From: JAGWRI01 sp035700805
GTDB taxonomy: Bacteria > Gemmatimonadota > Gemmatimonadetes > Gemmatimonadales > Gemmatimonadaceae
DNA: 64,000 bases
NCBI GenBank assembly: GCA_035700805.1
Contig: DASSOG010000046.1
Coordinates: 1 to 64,000, forward strand
Reading direction: 5' to 3'
Under the pieces are notes generated by a model that saw only the letters and a program-made list of their open reading frames with translations, was not told the origin of the DNA and did not search any database. Positions 34,252 to 43,208 of the stretch are shown piece after piece (position 1 is the first letter of the stretch; the number at the start of each line of letters is the position of its first letter). The position numbers were made by a program, and so were the translations under genes.

Positions 34252-35393
34252 GGCACCGACTGATGAAGGCGGGTCTGGCGGTTCTCGTCGCGGGCGCGCT
34301 GGCACCGGGGCTGGCCGGGGCGCAGGGGACACTCAGCGTACAGGGGCTCGGGTATCCGCCGGGGCAGTTGAGCGCTCGTTCCCTGGGTACGGGTGGCGCG
34401 CTGGCCGAGATGGATCCCACGTCGCCCCTCAATCCCGCGGCCATCATTGAATTCAACGCGCCGGCGCTCTCCATCCAGATGGCGCCGGAGTTCCGGCGCG
34501 TGACCAATGGCGCGACGTCGGGCAATTCGAGCACGCAGCGGTTTCCCGTGTTCATCGGCGCCCTCCCGTTCGGCCAGCGGCTGATGGTGGGCGTGTCGTC
34601 CTCGACGCTCCTGGACCGGAGCTGGAGCACCACGGCGCCCCTGTCCCAGGTCATTCGCGGCGATACCGTGCAGTTCAATTCCAACACCACCAGCGATGGG
34701 GCGGTGAACGACGTCGCAGTCATCGCGGCCTACACCGTGCGCCCGTGGCTGCGCGTGGGCGTGGCCGCGCATGGCTTTACCGGTCGCGATGTCGTGACGG
34801 TACGGCGCACCTTCCAGGACACCGTGCGCTACGGCAACACCGTGGAACCCAGCACCAGCAGCTATTCCGGCAATGCGGTCTCGCTGGGGGTGGAATTGGT
34901 GCGCGCGACTGTGGGCGGCCTGGCCCTGTCGTATCGGCGGGGGGGCGCGCTGAACCAGATGGCGGGCGACTCGGTCATCGAGCGGGCGCACGTCCCCGAC
35001 CGGTTCGGGGCGGGGGTGGTCTATACGGGATTGCGCAATGCCACGCTGGCCGCGCGCACGTCGTACGATCGGTGGTCCAGCCTTGGCACCCTGGGAGGCT
35101 CCCCCGCGCCAGCCCAGAATTCCTGGGATACCTCGCTTGGCGCCGAGCTGGTGGGGCCCCACTTTGCCAGTATCCCGCTGACCTTCCGGCTGGGTGGGCG
35201 CATGCGCGACCTCCCATTCCCGGCGGCTGGACGACGCGTCCGCGATCTCTCCGTCGCGGGGGGACTGGGCCTCACGCTGGCTCAGGGGCACGCACTGCTC
35301 GACCTGTCGGCCACTCGTTCGCGACGCACGGCAGGGATCGGCGCCACCGAGGCCGCGTGGACCATCGGTCTGGGCTTCACGATCCGTCCGTGA
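34248..35393 (+). CDS. Outer-membrane beta-barrel protein, PorV/FadL-like
   Basis: 381 residues. Signal peptide ends near LAGAQ. The start of the mature protein, LSARSLGTGGALAEMDPTSPLNPAAII, is the characteristic beginning of PorV/UPF0164-type barrels (conserved ARALGMGGA-x-x-NPA), and the rest is strand-rich with many aromatic residues (YRRGGALNQM, RTSYDRWSSLG) ending WTIGLGFTIRP. The GTG at 34248 overlaps the upstream TGA; the ATG at 34263 is an alternative that would remove five residues. PorV acts in type IX secretion in Bacteroidota, but no other T9SS gene is visible here, so a generic fatty-acid or solute channel is as likely. Confidence 0.65.
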   Translation: MRHRLMKAGLAVLVAGALAPGLAGAQGTLSVQGLGYPPGQLSARSLGTGGALAEMDPTSPLNPAAIIEFNAPALSIQMAPEFRRVTNGATSGNSSTQRFPVFIGALPFGQRLMVGVSSSTLLDRSWSTTAPLSQVIRGDTVQFNSNTTSDGAVNDVAVIAAYTVRPWLRVGVAAHGFTGRDVVTVRRTFQDTVRYGNTVEPSTSSYSGNAVSLGVELVRATVGGLALSYRRGGALNQMAGDSVIERAHVPDRFGAGVVYTGLRNATLAARTSYDRWSSLGTLGGSPAPAQNSWDTSLGAELVGPHFASIPLTFRLGGRMRDLPFPAAGRRVRDLSVAGGLGLTLAQGHALLDLSATRSRRTAGIGATEAAWTIGLGFTIRP

Positions 35394-35396
35394 CCG

Positions 35397-36584
35397 ATGC
35401 TGGCGGAGACGAACGGGGGCCCCGCTGACGCGCCGCTGATCCTGGTGGCCGACGACGTGGAGGCCAATGTCGAGCTGCTGTTCGACCAGCTCGCGGTGCT
35501 CGGCTTCCGCGCGGTGGCCGCCGTGGACGGGCCATCGGCCGTGCAGGCCGCCTTTGAGCACCGCCCGGACCTCTGCATCCTGGATGTTGCCATGCCGCCT
35601 GGCGACCTCGGCTGCGACGAGCGCACCACCGGATATGAGGTGTGCCGGCGGATCAAGCGGGACCCGCGCACGGCGCGAACGCCCGTGGTGTTCGTCACCG
35701 CCTTGAGCGACACGACCGATCGCGTGCGGGCCATCGAGGCGGGCGGCGATGACTTCCTGACCAAGCCCCACAACCGGTACGTGCTGGGGGCGCGCTTGCG
35801 CAGCCTGTTGCGCCTGAAGGGCGCGATGGATGCGCTGGAAGCCAGTTCGCGGAAGATGCGGGAACTGGAAAAATTGCGCGACGACCTCATGAAGATGATC
35901 GTGCACGACCTCAAGTCGCCGCTGGCCAGCGTGCTGGCCAACCTCGAGATGCTGCTGGACGAGGACTTCGGGCCCCTGGCGGACGCCCAGCGGCGCGCCC
36001 TCAAGGACGCGGAGGGCAAGGCGGAGGACCTGCTGCGCCTGATCGAGGACCTGCTGGAGATCCGGCGCATCGAGGAGACCACCATCGCCCTCAAGCTGGA
36101 AACCCTGACGCCGAGCGCGCTGCTGCGCGACGTCATTCAGGAGTGGGGCACCCGATTCCGCCAGGACGGCGCGACGGCCACCGTGGACGTGCCCGACGGC
36201 ACGCCCGATTTTTCCGGCGACCGCGCGCTGCTGCGGCGCGTCCTGGGCAACCTGGTCCAGAATGCGCTCACGCACTCGGCGCAGGCCGTGCACCTCCAGG
36301 TGAGCGCCCGGGCCGATGGCGAGCGGGTGCTGTTCACCGTGGCGGACGACGGGCCGGGCATCGCGCCGGAGTACCAGGAAGTGATCTTCCGGAAATTCGA
36401 GCAGGTGCGTACGCCGAACGCGCCGCAACTGCGGGGTTCCGGGCTGGGCCTGGCCTTCTGCAAGCTGGTGGTGGAGGCGCACGGCGGTCGCATCTGGGTC
36501 CAGAGCGCCGGGCCGGGACAGGGGAGCGCGTTTCACTTCGCGCTGCCCATCCACCCGCCGGCCCCGTCGGTGGCGCAGCCGTGA
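35397..36584 (+). CDS. Hybrid REC-histidine kinase with N-terminal receiver
   Basis: 395 residues. An N-terminal receiver domain (about 14-135) has D63 in ILDVAMPPGD as phosphoacceptor and K123 in LTKP. A coiled-coil linker (LEKLRDDLMKMIVHDL) leads to the HisKA dimerisation domain with phosphorylatable H170 in MIVHDLKSPLASV. The HATPase domain has N-box VLGNLVQNALTHS, G1 DDGPGIAPEY and G2 GSGLGLAFCKLVVEAHGG. The order, receiver first, means it likely receives phosphate from another kinase or uses the receiver to gate its own activity. No membrane segments, so it is cytoplasmic. Last gene of the alr operon, three bases after the barrel gene. Confidence 0.9.
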   Translation: MLAETNGGPADAPLILVADDVEANVELLFDQLAVLGFRAVAAVDGPSAVQAAFEHRPDLCILDVAMPPGDLGCDERTTGYEVCRRIKRDPRTARTPVVFVTALSDTTDRVRAIEAGGDDFLTKPHNRYVLGARLRSLLRLKGAMDALEASSRKMRELEKLRDDLMKMIVHDLKSPLASVLANLEMLLDEDFGPLADAQRRALKDAEGKAEDLLRLIEDLLEIRRIEETTIALKLETLTPSALLRDVIQEWGTRFRQDGATATVDVPDGTPDFSGDRALLRRVLGNLVQNALTHSAQAVHLQVSARADGERVLFTVADDGPGIAPEYQEVIFRKFEQVRTPNAPQLRGSGLGLAFCKLVVEAHGGRIWVQSAGPGQGSAFHFALPIHPPAPSVAQP

Positions 36585-36660
36585 GGCCGTCCTGCCTGGC
36601 GGGGTCACGGCAACGTTCTGTGAGGCCGCTATCTTTGGCGGGAACCCACTTCCTCGCGCC

Positions 36661-38004
36661 ATGACGACCTCCAGCCAGCCCACCGTGTTCATCGAGACCT
36701 ACGGGTGCCAGATGAATGTCAGCGACTCCGAGCTCATGCTCGGCTCGCTGCTGGCGGAGGGGTACGTCGAAGAGCAGGACCCCGCGCGGGCCGACGTGAT
36801 CCTGATCAACACGTGCGCCATCCGGGACCACGCGGAGCAGCGCGTGCTGGGCCGGGTGGGCGAGCTGAAGCGGGACATGAAGCCCGAGGCCGTGATGGGG
36901 GTGACCGGGTGCATGGCGCAGCGGCTGGGCCCCCGGCTCCTCGATTCCGCTCGGCATGTCAGTTTCGTGATAGGTCCCGATGGCTACCGGGCGCTGCCGG
37001 CGCTGGTGCAGGCGGCGCGCCGGGGCGAACGGCGGGTGGCGACGTCGTTCGACATGGAGGAGCACTACGAGGACTTCACGCCGCGGCGGTTTGACCGGGT
37101 CAAGGCGTGGATTCCCGTGCAGCGCGGGTGCGACTACCGATGCACGTACTGCATCGTGCCCACCACGCGGGGGGCGGAGCGGAGCCGGCAGATGGCCGAC
37201 GTGGTGGGCGAGGTCCGCCAGGTGGTGGACGAGGGCATGAGCGAAGTAGTACTTCTGGGGCAGACGGTGAATTCGTACCACGACGGCGCGCACGATTTTG
37301 CCGACCTGCTGCGCGCCGTGGGGGCCGTGCCCGGCGTGCGCCGCGTGCGGTTCACCAGTCCGCATCCCAACGACTTCTCCGACCGCGTGATCGACGCGCT
37401 GGCCGAAGTGCCGGCTGTGTGTGAGCACGTGCACCTGCCCATGCAGTCGGGCAGTTCCCGCGTGCTCAAGCGCATGCTGCGCCGCTACACCCGCGAGGGT
37501 TACCTGGAGTGCGTGGCGCGGTTGCGGGCGGCCATTCCCGGGCTGGAACTCACCACCGACGTGATCGTCGGCTTTCCCGGCGAGACGGAGCAGGATTTTG
37601 AGGAGACGCTGAGCCTGGTGCGCGCCGTGGGGTTCGCCGACGCCTTCACCTTCAAGTTCTCGCCGCGCGAGGGGACGCCCGCCACGCGCATGCCGGCCAG
37701 CGACACCGTGGACGACGCGGTGGCTGCCGCGCGGCTCACGCGGCTGGTGGAGACCGTGCGCGAGGGCGCGCGGCAGCGGAACCTCGCGGCGCTGGGCCGG
37801 CGCGTGGAAGTGCTGGTGGAGAAGGAAGCGCGGCGCGGCGGCGACCTGCTGCAAGCCCGTACGCGCGACTTCAAGACGGTGCTGATCGCCGGCGATGCCA
37901 GCATGCTGGGGCGCTATTACACCGTGGAACTCACCGGCACCACGGGGTCCACCTTCACGGGGGGCATCGTCCCGGACCGCGCCCCCCTGCCCATGGCGGG
38001 ATGA
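36661..38004 (+). CDS. miaB: tRNA-2-methylthio-N6-dimethylallyladenosine synthase
   Basis: 447 residues. The N-terminal UPF0004 domain holds the second [4Fe-4S] ligands C16 (TYGCQMN), C52 (NTCAIRDHAEQ) and C84 (TGCMAQ). The radical SAM triad is C157, C161 and C164 in RGCDYRCTYC. A C-terminal TRAM domain ends the protein (VLVEKEARRGGDLLQ and FTGGIVPDRAPL). It adds the methylthio group at position 37 of tRNAs reading UNN codons. A TATCTTTG -10-like stretch lies at 36630. It is followed by an overlapping ComFB-like gene. Confidence 0.94.
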   Translation: MTTSSQPTVFIETYGCQMNVSDSELMLGSLLAEGYVEEQDPARADVILINTCAIRDHAEQRVLGRVGELKRDMKPEAVMGVTGCMAQRLGPRLLDSARHVSFVIGPDGYRALPALVQAARRGERRVATSFDMEEHYEDFTPRRFDRVKAWIPVQRGCDYRCTYCIVPTTRGAERSRQMADVVGEVRQVVDEGMSEVVLLGQTVNSYHDGAHDFADLLRAVGAVPGVRRVRFTSPHPNDFSDRVIDALAEVPAVCEHVHLPMQSGSSRVLKRMLRRYTREGYLECVARLRAAIPGLELTTDVIVGFPGETEQDFEETLSLVRAVGFADAFTFKFSPREGTPATRMPASDTVDDAVAAARLTRLVETVREGARQRNLAALGRRVEVLVEKEARRGGDLLQARTRDFKTVLIAGDASMLGRYYTVELTGTTGSTFTGGIVPDRAPLPMAG

Positions 38005-38288
38005 CCAACCTGCTGGAGGACGTGGTGCGTGAGATGCACGCCGAACTCCTCACGCGCAACGCAGGATTCTGCCGTTGTGCGCAGTGCGCGGATGACGCGA
38101 CGACGCTGGTGCTGAACCAACTTCGCCCCCGCTACGCCAACACCGCCCGCGGGTGGGCGCTGGCCAACCTCGAGCTGCGCAGCGACCAAGGGCGCGCCGA
38201 ACTGGCCGTGCGCGTGCTCGACGCGATGCGCCGCGTGGCCCAGATGCCGCGGCACGCACATTCCCCGGGGACGGACGCCACGAGCTGA
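38001..38288 (+). CDS. ComFB-like small protein
   Basis: 95 residues beginning in the last codon of miaB (four-base overlap). A short N-terminal helix (LEDVVREMHAELL) and a cysteine cluster C24, C26, C29 in FCRCAQCADD are followed by a conserved ALVLNQLRPRY-like segment (TTLVLNQLRPRYA). This matches the ComFB (late competence) family, which in several bacteria binds cyclic dinucleotides or metals; the exact ligand here is unknown. It sits directly between miaB and the competence channel gene comEC, which supports a role in DNA uptake or its control. Confidence 0.65.
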   Translation: MTNLLEDVVREMHAELLTRNAGFCRCAQCADDATTLVLNQLRPRYANTARGWALANLELRSDQGRAELAVRVLDAMRRVAQMPRHAHSPGTDATS

Positions 38289-38324
38289 CCCCACGCCGCG
38301 GCGACTCTCTCACGCCGCGGCGCC

Positions 38325-40457
38325 ATGCCACTGCTGGCCCTGGGCGTCGTCGCGTACGCCGGCGGCCTCCTGCTCGGCTTCTCCGGACACGCCATGCTGG
38401 CCGCCGCGCTGGCGTTTGCGACGGCCTGGGTGGCCGTTCACCTCCGGCGGATCACGCCCGCGGCGCTGACGCTGCTCATGGCAGGAGGTGCGGCTACCGC
38501 GGCGTCGGCGTCGGCGCGGGATCGGGCGTGCCTCGATGCGGCCCTGCGCACCGGGCGCGTGGTGGTGGCCTTTGATGCCGCTGCGGACGCCGGTGTCTTT
38601 GCGCGCGGATGGGCGGTGCGGTGCCACGTGCCCGTGTCCGTCGCTGTGGTGGCCGGCAGCGCGCACGCCGGCGACGTGGTGGTGGTTCGCGGTCGCGTGG
38701 GTCGGGGGCGGCGCGGCCTGGACGTCCAGGCCGCGGAGCTGGGCGCGCCGGTGGCCATGGACCGGATGCGGCGGTGGCGCGCGGCCGCGGGGGAACGCGT
38801 GGATCTGCTGTTCGGGAGCGATGCCCCGCTGGCGCGCGCGCTGCTGGTGGCCGACCAGGGGCAGATTCCGGCGGAGGTGCGCAGTCAATTTGCCGCCGCG
38901 GGACTGGCGCACATGCTCGCCATTTCCGGGTTGCACGTGGGCCTGATTGCGCTGGCGGTGGCGCTGGTGCTCGACCTGGCGCGGGTGAGCCGGAGGCGCG
39001 CGGAAGTGGTAACGGTGGTCGCTGTCGCGGGCTATGTGCTGCTGCTGGGCGCCCCCGCGCCCGCGGCACGCGCGGCGGCGATGCTGGGTGTGCTCGTGGC
39101 GTCGCGCCGGCTGCAGCGGCCCACCTCGCCGTGGGCGGTGCTGGCCATTGGGGCGGCGCTCCCGCTGCGCGACCCGCGCGCGGTGCTGAGCGTGGGGTAT
39201 CAGCTCAGCGTGGGCGGCGTCGCCGCGCTGATCGCGGCGTCGGCGCTTGCGGGCCGGTGGCGGGGGCTGGCGCGCCGGCCGAAGTTCGCGCGCGCCCTGA
39301 TCGGCACGATGCTGGCGTCCACCGTGGCCACGATCGTCACGGCGCCGCTGGTGGCGTGGAACTTCGGACGGCTCAGCCTGGTCGGTCCGCTGTCCAACGT
39401 GGTCGCGGCACCGATCATGGGGATGGTGCAGCCCATGCTGTTCGTGGCGCTGGTGCTGTCGCCCGTGCCTGGGCTGGCACACTGGTTTGTAGATGGCGCC
39501 CATCCGCTGCTGCGTGCATTCAACTTTGTGGCAAGCGTGGCCGCGGCCGTGCCGGGCGGTTCCGTGGTGGTGTTGCCCTCCGCGCTCACGGTGGTGCTCG
39601 GCGTGGTGTTCGCGGTGGCGCTCGTGACCGCGTGCGTCAGCCGCTTTCCCGCGCGCGCGACGGTGCTGGCGCTCGGTGCGTTGACCGCCTTGGCGTGGCG
39701 GCCCATGGTGCCGATGGCCCCTGGCCGCGCGTCATTTCACGTGATCGATGTGGGGCAGGGGCATGCCTTTGCGATGCGCACGGCCCGCGGCCGCTGGATC
39801 GTGATGGACGCCGGGCGTCGCTGGATGGCGGGCGACGATGGCCGTCGCACCATCGTGCCGTACGTGGCCCATCGCGGGGGATCGGTGCCCTGGTTCGTCC
39901 TCACCGGAGATCGCCCCGACGATGCAGGTGGCGCTGCCAGCGTGGTCTCGCAGCTGCACCCGGGTGGCGTGCTGGATGGTGGCAGCGGACGCGGGTCCGC
40001 GGCGTATCGGGAGATGCTCCTGGCCGCGCGGAACGCCGGGGCCTCCTGGCGCCGCGCCGAATCCGGTGATTCGCTGGTGGTGGATGACGTCGTGCTGCGA
40101 GTGCTGCGGCCGCGCCACGGAACCGGCCGGGATGGGATTGCCGTCGTCGCGGAGACCGATGGCATGCGCGTGGTGGTTGCGCCGGATCTCCCGTCCGCAT
40201 CGATAGACGAACTGGCCGCACCGGGGACGGCCGGGCGTAGCGACAGGGTGGCGCCCGATGTGCTTATCACCCGCGACGTCGCGCGCATCGGCCCTCGGGC
40301 GGTCCCGGCGGACCTGCTGCCGGGCATCACGGTCTATGCCGACGGCGACTCACTGCTCCTTGCCTCGGACGGGGATCAGTGGCGCGTGGCCCGCCAGACT
40401 TGCTCCCGTCGGGCGACCCCGCCAGCTTCCCCTGACTGTCACCCCAATCCGCCGTGA
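38325..40457 (+). CDS. comEC: ComEC/Rec2 competence channel with degraded C-terminal domain
   Basis: 710 residues. Residues 1-200 hold the N-terminal membrane part and the DUF4131-like beta domain; the Competence domain follows with the hallmark AHMLAISGLHVGLIALAVAL near residue 195-215 and about eight transmembrane segments to about 450. The C-terminal beta-lactamase-like domain (about 465-700) starts with VIDVGQGHAFAM. Normally DVGQGD and a TH-x-H-x-DH metal site follow. Here the metal site reads TGDRPDDAGG (near 525), with all three histidines missing. The protein would form the inner-membrane DNA channel but may lack nuclease activity. It overlaps fbp by four bases. Confidence 0.85.
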   Translation: MPLLALGVVAYAGGLLLGFSGHAMLAAALAFATAWVAVHLRRITPAALTLLMAGGAATAASASARDRACLDAALRTGRVVVAFDAAADAGVFARGWAVRCHVPVSVAVVAGSAHAGDVVVVRGRVGRGRRGLDVQAAELGAPVAMDRMRRWRAAAGERVDLLFGSDAPLARALLVADQGQIPAEVRSQFAAAGLAHMLAISGLHVGLIALAVALVLDLARVSRRRAEVVTVVAVAGYVLLLGAPAPAARAAAMLGVLVASRRLQRPTSPWAVLAIGAALPLRDPRAVLSVGYQLSVGGVAALIAASALAGRWRGLARRPKFARALIGTMLASTVATIVTAPLVAWNFGRLSLVGPLSNVVAAPIMGMVQPMLFVALVLSPVPGLAHWFVDGAHPLLRAFNFVASVAAAVPGGSVVVLPSALTVVLGVVFAVALVTACVSRFPARATVLALGALTALAWRPMVPMAPGRASFHVIDVGQGHAFAMRTARGRWIVMDAGRRWMAGDDGRRTIVPYVAHRGGSVPWFVLTGDRPDDAGGAASVVSQLHPGGVLDGGSGRGSAAYREMLLAARNAGASWRRAESGDSLVVDDVVLRVLRPRHGTGRDGIAVVAETDGMRVVVAPDLPSASIDELAAPGTAGRSDRVAPDVLITRDVARIGPRAVPADLLPGITVYADGDSLLLASDGDQWRVARQTCSRRATPPASPDCHPNPP

Positions 40458-41473
40458 GGGCACCTGTGGTCTCCAACACGTCCACCTCCGTGGTCACCAT
40501 TGAGCGCTTCATCATTGAACAGGAACACCTGCACCCCGAGGCGAGCGGGGACCTGTCCAACATCCTCTACGACCTGGCGCTGGCGGGCAAGATGATTGCC
40601 AACAAGGTGCGCAATGCCGGGCTGGTGGACATCCTCGGGTCGGCACACACGGAGAATGTGCAGGGTGAGATCCAGCAGAAGCTGGACCTGTTTGCGCACG
40701 AGACCATCGTGAAGGCCATGGACCACACGGGGCGGCTGGCCGCCATGGCGTCGGAGGAGTCGGAGCAGATCATTCCCATTCCGCGGGAGTTCCGCACCGG
40801 CAAGTACACCCTGCTGTTCGACCCGCTGGATGGCTCGTCGAACATCGACGTGAACGTGCCGGTGGGGACCATCTTCTCGGTGCTGCCCCGCGTCTCGCCC
40901 GGGCGCGATGGCACGCTGGCCGACATGCTGCAGCCGGGACGCCGGCAGGCCGCCGCCGGCTACGTGATTTACGGGTCGAGCACGATGCTGGTGTACACCA
41001 CGGGGCAGGGCGCCCACGGCTTCACGCTGGATCCGTCCATTGGCGAGTTCCTGCTCTCGCACCCCAACATCCGCATCCCGGAGAAGGCGCGCTATCTCTC
41101 GGTGAACGATTCCTATTCCGGCCTGTGGGATGATCGTGTGCGCACGCTGATGCGCCAGTACCGGGGGCTGGAGGGTGGCCACGATCCGCTGAACATCCGG
41201 TACGTGGGCTCGCTCGTGGCGGACTTCCACCGGAACCTGCTGGGGGGCGGCATCTTCGCGTATCCACGCAACACCAAGTCCCCCACGGGAAAGCTGCGCC
41301 TCCTTTACGAGGCCAATCCCCTGGCATTCATTGTGGATCAGGCCGGTGGGACCGCCAGCGACGGGACGACGCCCATCCTGGACCTGCAGCCCGCGGAGCT
41401 CCACCAGCGCACGCCACTGTACATCGGCAGCCGGCGGGAAGTGGAGATGGCGGAGGCCGCGCTGCGGGGCTGA
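40454..41473 (+). CDS. fbp: Fructose-1,6-bisphosphatase class I
   Basis: 339 residues from a GTG that overlaps the comEC stop. The metal-binding signature LLFDPLDGSSNIDVN is intact, with MASEESEQI (Glu ligand) before it and GSSTMLVYTTGQG after it; the substrate-binding region is YVGSLVADFHRNLLGGGIFAYP. Class I enzymes are typical of eukaryotes and many Gram-negative bacteria. It catalyses the last irreversible step of gluconeogenesis from fructose 1,6-bisphosphate. A hairpin follows the stop. Confidence 0.94.
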   Translation: MRAPVVSNTSTSVVTIERFIIEQEHLHPEASGDLSNILYDLALAGKMIANKVRNAGLVDILGSAHTENVQGEIQQKLDLFAHETIVKAMDHTGRLAAMASEESEQIIPIPREFRTGKYTLLFDPLDGSSNIDVNVPVGTIFSVLPRVSPGRDGTLADMLQPGRRQAAAGYVIYGSSTMLVYTTGQGAHGFTLDPSIGEFLLSHPNIRIPEKARYLSVNDSYSGLWDDRVRTLMRQYRGLEGGHDPLNIRYVGSLVADFHRNLLGGGIFAYPRNTKSPTGKLRLLYEANPLAFIVDQAGGTASDGTTPILDLQPAELHQRTPLYIGSRREVEMAEAALRG

Positions 41474-41506
41474 GGCGACCGTCCCGCGTCGGGACCGTCG
41501 GTCGCC
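41474..41506 (+). terminator. Terminator-like hairpin after fbp
   Basis: GGCGACC (41474-41480) pairs with GGTCGCC (41500-41506), and an inner GTCCCG/CGGGAC stem (41481-41486 with 41490-41495) sits around a three-base loop, leaving a four-base bulge on the right. No U-run. It lies in the 73-bp gap before the mutase gene. Confidence 0.4.
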
Positions 41507-41546
41507 GACTGCCGTTCACCCGATCGCCTTCACTTCCGGTCCGCTC

Positions 41547-43142
41547 ATGGCCAACGACGAATTTCAGTCCCCCGCCGGCATTCCCATTCCACCGGTCGTG
41601 CGGCCCCCCGACGTCGCGCCCGACTACGCGGCGGCGCTCGGCGATCCCGGTCAATTTCCGTACACGCGCGGCATCCAGCCCGACATGTACCGCGGACGCC
41701 TCTGGACCATGCGTCAGTACGCGGGGTTCGGCACGGCGGCGGAGACCAATGCGCGGTTCCGGCTGCTGCTGGAGGCCGGGCAGACCGGTCTCTCCGTGGC
41801 GTTCGACCTGCCCACGCAGATGGGCATTGATTCCGACTCGCCGCGAGCCGTGGGTGAAGTGGGGCGCGTGGGCGTGGCCATCGACACGGTGGATGACATG
41901 CACACGCTCCTGGCCGACCTGCCGCTGGATCGCGTGTCCACGTCCATGACCATCAACGCCACGGCCTCCACGCTGCTGGCCATGTACCTCGTGGTGGCGG
42001 AGGAGCGGGGGATGTCGCGCGCCGCGCTCAGCGGCACGATCCAGAACGACATCCTCAAGGAATACGTGGCGCGTGGCACGTACATCTATCCGCCGGAACC
42101 CTCCCTGGCGCTCATTGCCGACGTCTTCCGGTTCTGCGAGGCGGAGGTGCCCAGGTGGAATCCGATATCCATTTCCGGCTACCACATGCGCGAAGCGGGC
42201 GCGACGGCGACGCAGGAACTCGCCTTCACGCTGGCCAATGCCATGGAGTATGTGGCGCGGGCCATCGCCGCCGGGCTGGACGTCAACACCTTTGCGCCCA
42301 GGCTTTCCTATTTTTTTGCCGCGCACAACGACCTGTTTGAGGAGGTGGCCAAGTTCCGCGCGGCCCGGCGCCTGTATGCGCGCCTCATGCGCGAGCGCTT
42401 TGGCGCCGACGACCGCAGTTGCCGCCTGCGCTTTCACACCCAGACGGGCGGCGTGACGCTGCAGGCGCAGCAGCCACTGAACAACGTGGTGCGCGTGGCC
42501 ATCCAGGCCCTGTCGGCCGTGCTGGGCGGGACGCAGTCGCTGCACACCAACGGATACGACGAGGCGCTGGCGCTTCCCACCGGGCAGGCTGCCACGCTCG
42601 CCGTGCGCACGCAGCAGGTCATTGCGTACGAGTCCGGCGCCGCGTCCACGGCGGATCCGCTGGCCGGGAGTTACCACGTGGAACGGCTCACCGACGAGTT
42701 GGAGGCGCGCGCCACGGCATTGCTCCAGCAGGTGGATGCCCTGGGCGGCGCGGCCCGTGCCATCGATGCCCGGTTCTACCAGGACGAGATTGCCCGCAGT
42801 GCGTATGAGTTCCAGCTGGCGGTGGAGCACGGCAGGACCACGGTGGTGGGCGTCAACAAGTTTGCGGACGACACGCCAGTGCCGGTGATTCCCACGCCGG
42901 ACTATTCGGAGCTGGAGCGCGAGCAGGCGGCCCGGGTGCGCGCGGCGCGATCGGGGCGGGCGCCCGGCCCGGTGCAGGGTGCGCTCGACGGGATCCGGGC
43001 GGCGGCGCCGGCCTACGCCACGCCCGGTGCGCCCGTGGAGTCGCTCATGCCATGGATCATCCAGGCGGTGCGGGCCCGCGCGACCGTGGGGGAAATTTCG
43101 GACGCCCTCCGTTCGGTGTGGGGGGAATTCCGGGCGTCGTAA
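41547..43142 (+). CDS. B12-dependent acyl-CoA mutase, catalytic (large) subunit
   Basis: 531 residues. MRQYAGF near residue 53 (catalytic tyrosine), ISISGYHMREAGATATQELAFTL (substrate-binding histidine), LSYFFAAHNDLFEEVAKFRAARR and AQQPLNNVVRVAIQALSAVLGG are the methylmalonyl-CoA mutase TIM-barrel signatures. The protein ends at about 531 residues without the DxHxxG cobalamin-binding domain, so it is the A1-type subunit of a heterodimeric mutase or a related isobutyryl/ethylmalonyl-CoA mutase. No small B12-binding subunit lies within this window. Substrate cannot be settled from this sequence. It rearranges acyl-CoA carbon skeletons, for example in propionate degradation. Confidence 0.9.
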   Translation: MANDEFQSPAGIPIPPVVRPPDVAPDYAAALGDPGQFPYTRGIQPDMYRGRLWTMRQYAGFGTAAETNARFRLLLEAGQTGLSVAFDLPTQMGIDSDSPRAVGEVGRVGVAIDTVDDMHTLLADLPLDRVSTSMTINATASTLLAMYLVVAEERGMSRAALSGTIQNDILKEYVARGTYIYPPEPSLALIADVFRFCEAEVPRWNPISISGYHMREAGATATQELAFTLANAMEYVARAIAAGLDVNTFAPRLSYFFAAHNDLFEEVAKFRAARRLYARLMRERFGADDRSCRLRFHTQTGGVTLQAQQPLNNVVRVAIQALSAVLGGTQSLHTNGYDEALALPTGQAATLAVRTQQVIAYESGAASTADPLAGSYHVERLTDELEARATALLQQVDALGGAARAIDARFYQDEIARSAYEFQLAVEHGRTTVVGVNKFADDTPVPVIPTPDYSELEREQAARVRAARSGRAPGPVQGALDGIRAAAPAYATPGAPVESLMPWIIQAVRARATVGEISDALRSVWGEFRAS

Positions 43143-43156
43143 CCGCGTTTCGTCCC

Positions 43157-43185
43157 TTGAACGCGGGTTGTGCGACGGCTAGCTT
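43157..43185 (+). promoter_or_regulatory. Sigma70-like promoter of the fmdB-argS-to-ptsI run
   Basis: TTGAAC (43157-43162), a 17-base spacer and TAGCTT (43180-43185). Transcription would start near 43192, about 17 bases before fmdB. It lies 14 bases after the mutase stop and could head the gapless 18-gene run to 58394. Confidence 0.55.
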
Positions 43186-43208
43186 TCCATGGTCTAAGTA
43201 CCCAAGCA

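Noticed and set aside
36600..36660. Bacteroidota-style promoter (TATCTTTG) before miaB
   Set aside because: The -7-like box is present at 36630, but no matching TTTG or TTGAC-type -33/-35 box lies at the proper distance, so I do not list it as a feature.
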